Positions 20,758-27,004 of a stretch of 27,004 bases of DNA are shown here, piece by piece. The first letter of the stretch is position 1. Each line of letters opens with the position of its first letter. The DNA is from Saccoglossus kowalevskii (taxonomy: Eukaryota; Hemichordata; Enteropneusta; Harrimaniidae), in contig NW_003108586.1 of assembly GCF_000003605.2 (NCBI RefSeq), positions 85,747-112,750 of the forward strand, given 5' to 3'. The notes under the pieces are model-generated. The model saw only the letters and a program-made list of their open reading frames with translations, was not told the origin of the DNA and searched no databases. A program made the position numbers and the translations under genes.

Positions 20758-20888
20758 TAAGAAATTGGTGAAAATTTCTTGGCGATGTCGACCGTTTAAA
20801 ACCTGTTCTAACCCATAGCAACGTAAACTCCGAGTAAAATACCCGAAATTTAAACACGCCGCACAGCGCGACGACCGCCACCTGAAAC
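20758..20888 (+). mobile_element. Decayed copy of the short MITE form
   Basis: ACCTGTTCTA, then ACCCATAGCAACGTA, then a TAAAATAC block, AAATT, and finally CACAGCGCGACGACCGCC at 20862-20879 follow the same order as the short form at 6310-6442 (CCTGTTCGATA, CTCATAGCGACGTA, GTAAAATAC, AAATTCGAACACGC, CGCAACGACCACCGC). Many substitutions and gaps are present, the CAATGTTTATT block is missing and the terminal TTAA sites are not clear, so the limits are approximate. It looks much older than the two intact copies. Confidence 0.6.
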
Positions 20889-23148
20889 TGTCCAATGTGT
20901 TGGAAGTGGGATATGTGATTTTGGATAAAATTACCAATTAATCATTAATCGTTTATTTCTCCCATCCATATTATTAAAATTCTGTATATTTTCATTTATG
21001 ATTAGGCGTCCACCTATACGCAAGACCATTAGCACAATTGCACAATACCCCCCCCAAAAAAAACTGAAAATGTGCGACAAAGTGATATACAAACACTTTA
21101 TTTAGAATATTACGTAGACTCAATGAATGGATTATAAAAAAAATACTTCAGTCGAATATATTCATTTTCATGAGATATTATGTCAATACATTTTTTTTTT
21201 CATTTTTCAGAGGGGGCTCAAAATAATATTCATGAATATATGTACGTTTTATACTGGCCAAAATAACAAGAAACTGATAGTGTCAAATAATGTTCTGTGA
21301 CAGTGTTACTTATAAATGTATGCAAAAGTGGTTGTAATTAAAGCAATCAGTTCCAAATTATACTTAAATTAATAATTATTGAGTGAACACTATTCTAGAT
21401 TTGAAGCATTGCATCAACTGAGAGACTGTCATGTTACTCCCAGAGTGCACTGCGTTTCAACTTTCTGTTTTAGTACTAATCCAAATAATGATATCGTAAT
21501 CAGTATCGACGGTTCTATGATTCGCTGCAAATATGTAATGAGTAAAAACAGGATGTATGCTTGATTGCTAAAACAGCGATAGAATGAGACTAATCTAAAA
21601 ACGATTTTCAACGTAACCTTCAATTACACATCAATATCACCCCATTACCATGGAGCTAAACTAGGCTCCATGCATACGTCGAAATAATGACGGCACGGAC
21701 TTCCGGCGCCTGATATGTATATCATAGATAATACTTTGATTAGTTAGATTTTGGAAGTATTCACTGGCAGATATAGTAGCTATATTTAAAGCGCCGAGCT
21801 GATGAGAATGATGTATATGATTGCCCAATAAAGGAACCGTCAAATATGTATTATCGTTACACCGTCCAATTTTCCCGCCAGAAAAAAATTCCCGCTAAAA
21901 AGTGACGCAACATTTGTAGCATTTTACATCTGACTCACACAACTGGACACGCTTTGATCAAATGTAAGCATCGGGTATTTGAGCGAATACAATGAGAATG
22001 GTGAGACAGTTGGAAATTTCAGTCAACGATACAATCAAACGGATATTTATTTCTAAGCCGTTTTGTAGGTATACAAACGTGATTGTTATTCTCTAGATCC
22101 TAGGCAGCTGTGTCATAATAATCAAAACACATATAATACGGGAACACTTCACATTCACAATCCGTCACGAGCGCATTACAAGGCAGAAAACGCAGTTGGG
22201 GATATTATAACACTATATAAACAGAAATTACAGGGTCAGATCAGCGAAAGGACGTTGATGTTTTCCGCGATGTACATTACAATCGTCACTTTCAGTAAAT
22301 AAGCAGCCTTCACAATGCCGATGATAATTCTGAAACAGCCTACAACAACATCGCTTTTATGAGCACTTTACATAGCTGGTGACAAACTGCCACGTTTGCA
22401 TTCGGTCAAGTTACAAGTCATCCAATTGTCCGATTTTAGTCTCGTTTCATAGTATTGCTGGGCCCAATAGACATAATTTGATATTGATAAAAATGCTGAT
22501 TAAACGCTGATTTAGTAAGTCATTAAATTATGACATAGTCCGCGTTATAGATTTAAATGTCTTGACATTTTGAAATAAAGTGATGAAGTAACTGAGATTA
22601 ACTGGCACCCAAATTTTTAATATTGAAATCAGGCAAGTCATCTCCGAAAACTGGTTGCGGATAAGTTCAAATATTTGAAATTAACGATTTTTTTACGACA
22701 ATTCTCGATAGTCAGCCAAATATAATCATATCACAAAAGACGATTTGGTTCATATGTATTTTCTGATAAACTGTCTGTATACAAATGTGTATACAATTGA
22801 ACGGTGCATGTCACATATACAGACACAGGCATAGAGACAAACAAAATGGTTGCCTGTCAGGCATACTGATTCAGATCTAGAAAAAAATAAAAATAAAAGA
22901 AACTAACAACGAGCAACAACTTCAACATACAGTACATTGTCACCATACTGTTATTGATTCAACAAGTATAACAATTTAGGACTATGTTTTACTTGAAAAT
23001 GGTCACCTGTCTGCCATATTTGACACAGTGTAAACAATTCAATTTTACATATGTACGATAACATGCATTGTATTCTCGTCAAATTTGAAAGAAATCGACC
23101 AATGAATTTATATCAGGGAGAAATGACTCAAATGAAATCAAATGAAAT
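20889..23148. other. No gene seen
   Basis: Contains a C7-A8 junction at about 21049-21063 and several A or T runs. TTTAAAGCGC at 21785-21794 matches the very tip of the MITE ends, but nothing of the body follows. Short frames only. Confidence 0.5.
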
Positions 23149-23213
23149 GGGTCAAATGGCTCATCCAATTAATCGTCCTCGTTTTCGATCAGGGTCAAAT
23201 GGCTCATCCAATT
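23149..23213. repeat. 22-bp direct repeat in a GAA/TCA-rich patch
   Basis: The 22 bases starting GGGTCAAATGGCTCATCC occur at 23149-23170 and exactly again at 23192-23213, 43 bases apart. The flanks to about 23345 are built from AAATGA, TCAAATGA and GATGA-type words, so this is a degenerate simple-sequence region. Confidence 0.85.
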
Positions 23214-25775
23214 CAACATTGATGAGATAAGAGAAAAGAGTAAAACTGAAATGCTGATTAGAATTGATGAAATAGACGAGCAAAATCAAATGATAATATT
23301 GATTAACTGATGAGATAAGCGACCGGATTAAATGAAAAAGTTGATTCAAATTTGCTAAAATAGTGTGAACTATATATCAAAATAATTTTCTCGGGTAAGC
23401 ATTACTATACGCCACTATTTTGTACTGAGGGTGTTGTGGGGTTTGGCCAGATTAAAAAACAAACATGTCATTTTTCTATTTTATCACTGGTTTACAAATG
23501 AAGACCGGTGAATTGAAAATGAGTAGTATTTGATAATTCTGTGAGTTTTCAATTGAGTATTACGTTTCTGCTATAATAATAATGCGTTCCCATAACGTGG
23601 TGTATATTATGGTGATTAATTACATATTTTGAATTCAACTCCGTCGCACAAACAAGAGTAATATAGTAATGACCAAGATGGAAAACTAAAATAAACCACA
23701 GACCTACTCGGGGAATAAAACAAAACAAAAAATATGCAAATATTTGACATGTTCTAAAAAAAATAGGTTGCGATTCGAAAAAGGAAATATGTCGATTTGC
23801 GGAGTAATGATGCATACAATAAGGATATAGCTTAGACTGATGTACATCCAGTCAATTGGTTTTATTTAAACTACAATTATCAGAACTTTGCGAAACTAAT
23901 TACCTTCATCAGCGGGGAGTCATGCGTTGTAGATGAACTCTTTCATATCCGGTATCATCCGGTAAATTGCAATCACGTAATTATGTGATAATATACAATG
24001 ACTACATAGGGGTAGGGAAAATGCTATCAAAGTCTGCGTTAAAAACTTGTTTAATAATGTACTTAATAATATAATAAAACTTAATAATAATGGCAACGTG
24101 TTATCATTCTACAGATAGTGGGTATGTAACCACGTCACATTTGTTTTGATTGTGTATCAATAAATTGAAAACAAAATACAGCCGATACAAAATGAATGTA
24201 TTCGTGCTCCGCTATTAAGAAAATCGGCATAATCATACTTGGTTGAAACCGACGATTGTATTGCGGCAACCATGTCGATATTTTTTTGAAATAGCTTGAG
24301 GTGACCACCAATTATTTGGTAACGTTACTGAATAAATATTGTTGAGTGACATGCAAGTAATTTTGTTGCGCTTTCCGACAAAACTGGCAGCAGAAATTGA
24401 CGCGTTCTTTGTTCAAACTTTAAATCGTTTCTCTATTTAGCGACACCTGAGTATTGTTTACGTACACACAGTGAGTTGACATAGCTATTAGTTCGGTGAA
24501 ACTCATTTTGAATTGATTTATGGGACAACTTATTTCAACGATGTCGGGTATTTGATGGCAATTGTGTCGTGAATAAACATTCTTCGAGCTTTGCATGCCG
24601 GGTAAATTATGTAGAACCGTTTTCAGCCATGACGATAACAAGTCAAGACAAGAAAATGTACAAATATTTGCAATAATAGTTAAAGTCAGTAGCTAAATTA
24701 CACATAAGAGCATTGCTGACAACACATTCATTATTTGTTTTATTTTGTTTGTTCAAACGTCATTGATGCACACCAAATAATGTGCGTCGAGTCGGATATT
24801 TAAAAAATTGCATACATAAATTATAATTTGCATAATTAAGGCCGAAATCTAATCCCACCATGGATCATTCTTTTTAGCCCAAGGATCCCACAAACGCTGT
24901 ATTCTATATGTGCACAGTATATAATTCTCTGTTTTAAGATACCGCCCCCCCCCCCCCAACCGTACACCTGCCGGTCACCAAGGTTGAAGAAACAGAGCTA
25001 ATTCAAGTCAGACACATATAAATACGTGACACGTGATGATTTTAGTCCGCAATAAAGAGAGAAAACGACAGTTTCAATCACAGGTCGGCAGCAGTAAAGC
25101 TTCACAATTACAGGAATAAGGGAGAGTCTGGTGGCTAGAACAAACGCAGCTGACTTAATCCATTGCGACAGCGGCTGCTGAGGCAACACTTTCGTCGGCA
25201 CTGTGTGACACCATGCCTGGCATTAGACTAACTGTTGAAGCGCTGATTGCTCAACATAAACACACCAATTACCATATATTACAGGCTTCATTGAACCCGC
25301 TCTGAAAGGTTTATTTTCACAAAAGCCCGGCGACTGTATTCATGCCGTGTTTACTCAGTTATGTACACACAGTATGTAATCACATCGCAGCAAAGCTCGC
25401 GGAGACCGAGAACACAAATAAACAATAAACTACTAGTATCACACACTTAATATTGTAGAATATTGTCATAACATGAATATGAAATATAGATAGAAGAGTT
25501 TATAATTAATTATTTAAAATATAGAAAATATTAACATTTTAACATTCTGCTTAAAAAGGCAGATATTGTAGATAAACGTAGTTCGATTTTTAACATTCCA
25601 TGTACAATATATATTCGTTTAAATAAATATTCGTATATTTTCAAAGCAAAAAATCTCAACCTCCTATGTTAATTTTTAATTAAGCCATACATCGTAACCT
25701 CTTGTGGTCATTGGAAAAGTTATCAGTTACATCCGTTAATGTAATTTCGTTTTACATACCCGTAAATCAAAAATC
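23214..25775. other. No gene seen
   Basis: AT-rich, with a C13 run at about 24945-24957 and very AT-rich sequence from 25490 to 25640. A few CACGTG sites (for example about 25031) are scattered. I see no exon, RNA gene or transposon that I can support. Confidence 0.5.
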
Positions 25776-27004
25776 ACATACGTCCACACCTAGTATTAAG
25801 CTATACACCAGGTCATTAATGTACAACTACACATACATCCACACCAAGTATTAAGCTATACACCAGGTCATTAATGTAAAACTATACATACGTTCACTAG
25901 TCACCCAGTATTAAGCTAGGTCATTAATGTACAACTATACATACATCCACACCAAGTATTAAGCTATACACCAGGTCATTAATGTAAAACTATACATACG
26001 TTCACTAGTCACCCAGTATTAAGCTAGGTCATTAATGTACAACTATACATACATCCACACCAAGTATTAAGCTATACACCAGGTCATTAATGTACAATTA
26101 TGCATACATCCACACCAAGTATTAAGCCACACACCAGGTCATTAATGTACAACTACACATACGTCCACACCCAGTATTAAGCCATACACAAGGTCATTAA
26201 TGTAAAACTATACATACGTCCACACCTAGTATTAAGCTATACACCAGGTCATTAATGTACAACTATACATACGTTCACTAGTCACCCAGTATTAAGCCAT
26301 ACACCAGGTCATTAATGTACAACTACACATACATCCACACCTAGTATTAAGCTATACACCAGGTCATTAATGTACAACTATACATACATCCACACCAAGT
26401 ATTAAGCTATACACCAGGTCATTAATGTACAATTATGCATACATCCACACCTAGTATTAAGCTATACACCAGGTCATTAATGTACAACTATACATACGTT
26501 CACTAGTCACCCAGTATTAAGCTAGGTCATTAATGTACAACTATACATACATCCACACCAAGTATTAAGCTATACACCAGGTCATTAATGTACAATTATG
26601 CATACATCCACACCAAGTATTAAGCCACACACCAGGTCATTAATGTACAACTACACATACGTCCACACCCAGTATTAAGCCATACACAAGGTCATTAATG
26701 TACAACTATACATACGTCCATACCCAGTATTAAGCCATACACCAGGTCATTAATGTACAACTATACATACGTCCACACCCAGTATTAAGCTAGGTCATTA
26801 ATGTACAATTATGCATACATCCACACCTAGTATTAAGCCACACACCAGGTCATTAATGTACAACTACACATACGTCCACACCCAGTATTAAGCCATACAC
26901 AAGGTCATTAATGTACAACTATACATACGTCCATACCCAGTATTAAGCCATACACCAGGTCATTAATGTACAACTATACATACGTCCACACCCAGTATTA
27001 AGCT
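25776..27004. repeat. Satellite array, about 55-bp unit, 23 copies, truncated by window end
   Basis: TATTAAGC marks 23 units, from 25794 to 26996. Spacings are mostly 55, with 60 where GTCCACACC is replaced by GTTCACTAGTCACC and 48 where seven bases between GCTA and GGTC are missing. The core AGGTCATTAATGTA is intact in every complete unit. Higher-order copies exist: a 108-base pair of units is repeated at about 25834 and 25942, and a multi-unit block near 26127 recurs at 26625 (498 bases later) and in part at 26838 (213 bases later). The array starts sharply after AT-rich sequence and continues past the window. Confidence 0.96.

Noticed and set aside
25776-27004. CRISPR-like array
   Set aside because: Units are contiguous tandem copies with no unique spacers, in a eukaryotic context.

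Overview
This is 27 kb of AT-rich animal-type DNA with one assembly gap (16227-16388, all N). Decayed non-LTR retrotransposon pieces, small TTAA-flanked inverted-repeat elements, minisatellites with units of 20 to 60 bases and the lack of any long or closely packed reading frame all point to a metazoan nuclear genome. It is probably an invertebrate, because CpG is not strongly depleted and the LINE tail is of a type common in marine invertebrates. The species cannot be told from the sequence, and nothing suggests a bacterium, organelle or virus. No complete protein-coding gene can be supported.

Layout. 1-350 holds a fragment of a LINE reverse-transcriptase polyprotein that runs straight into an 18-unit 24/27-bp minisatellite (353-829). 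1.2-3.3 kb has a 20-bp triplet repeat, a tRNA-like relic, a 109-bp fold-back and one copy of a dispersed repeat. 3.5-11.2 kb carries four copies of one non-autonomous DNA transposon family: two long copies (3519-3798, 8764-9066) and two short copies about 95% identical to each other (6310-6442, 11010-11142). A fifth, badly decayed copy lies at about 20758-20888. Copy 8764-9066 ends 49 bases before the best candidate exon in the window (9116-9221). The second copy of the dispersed repeat and a 60-bp tandem repeat lie at 6537-6840.

11.2-16.2 kb is essentially featureless. After the gap, 16389-17112 is the 3' end of a second LINE, with C-terminal coding remnants in three frames, a small 3' hairpin, AATAAA and an (ATT)n tail. 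Next to it, 17264-17766 is unusually dense in CRE-type TGACGT and E-box CACGTG sites and is the best regulatory candidate. 18.2-25.7 kb holds a second tRNA-like relic and otherwise anonymous sequence.

25776-27004 is a 23-unit, about 55-bp satellite with length variants of 48 and 60 bp and higher-order duplications. It runs off the end of the window. Overall the window reads as intergenic or long-intron sequence shaped by transposons and tandem repeats. The points most worth following are the transposon family and the motifs it carries, the CRE/E-box cluster, the perfect RFX-type X-box at 9667, the exon candidate at 9116-9221 and the satellite structure.
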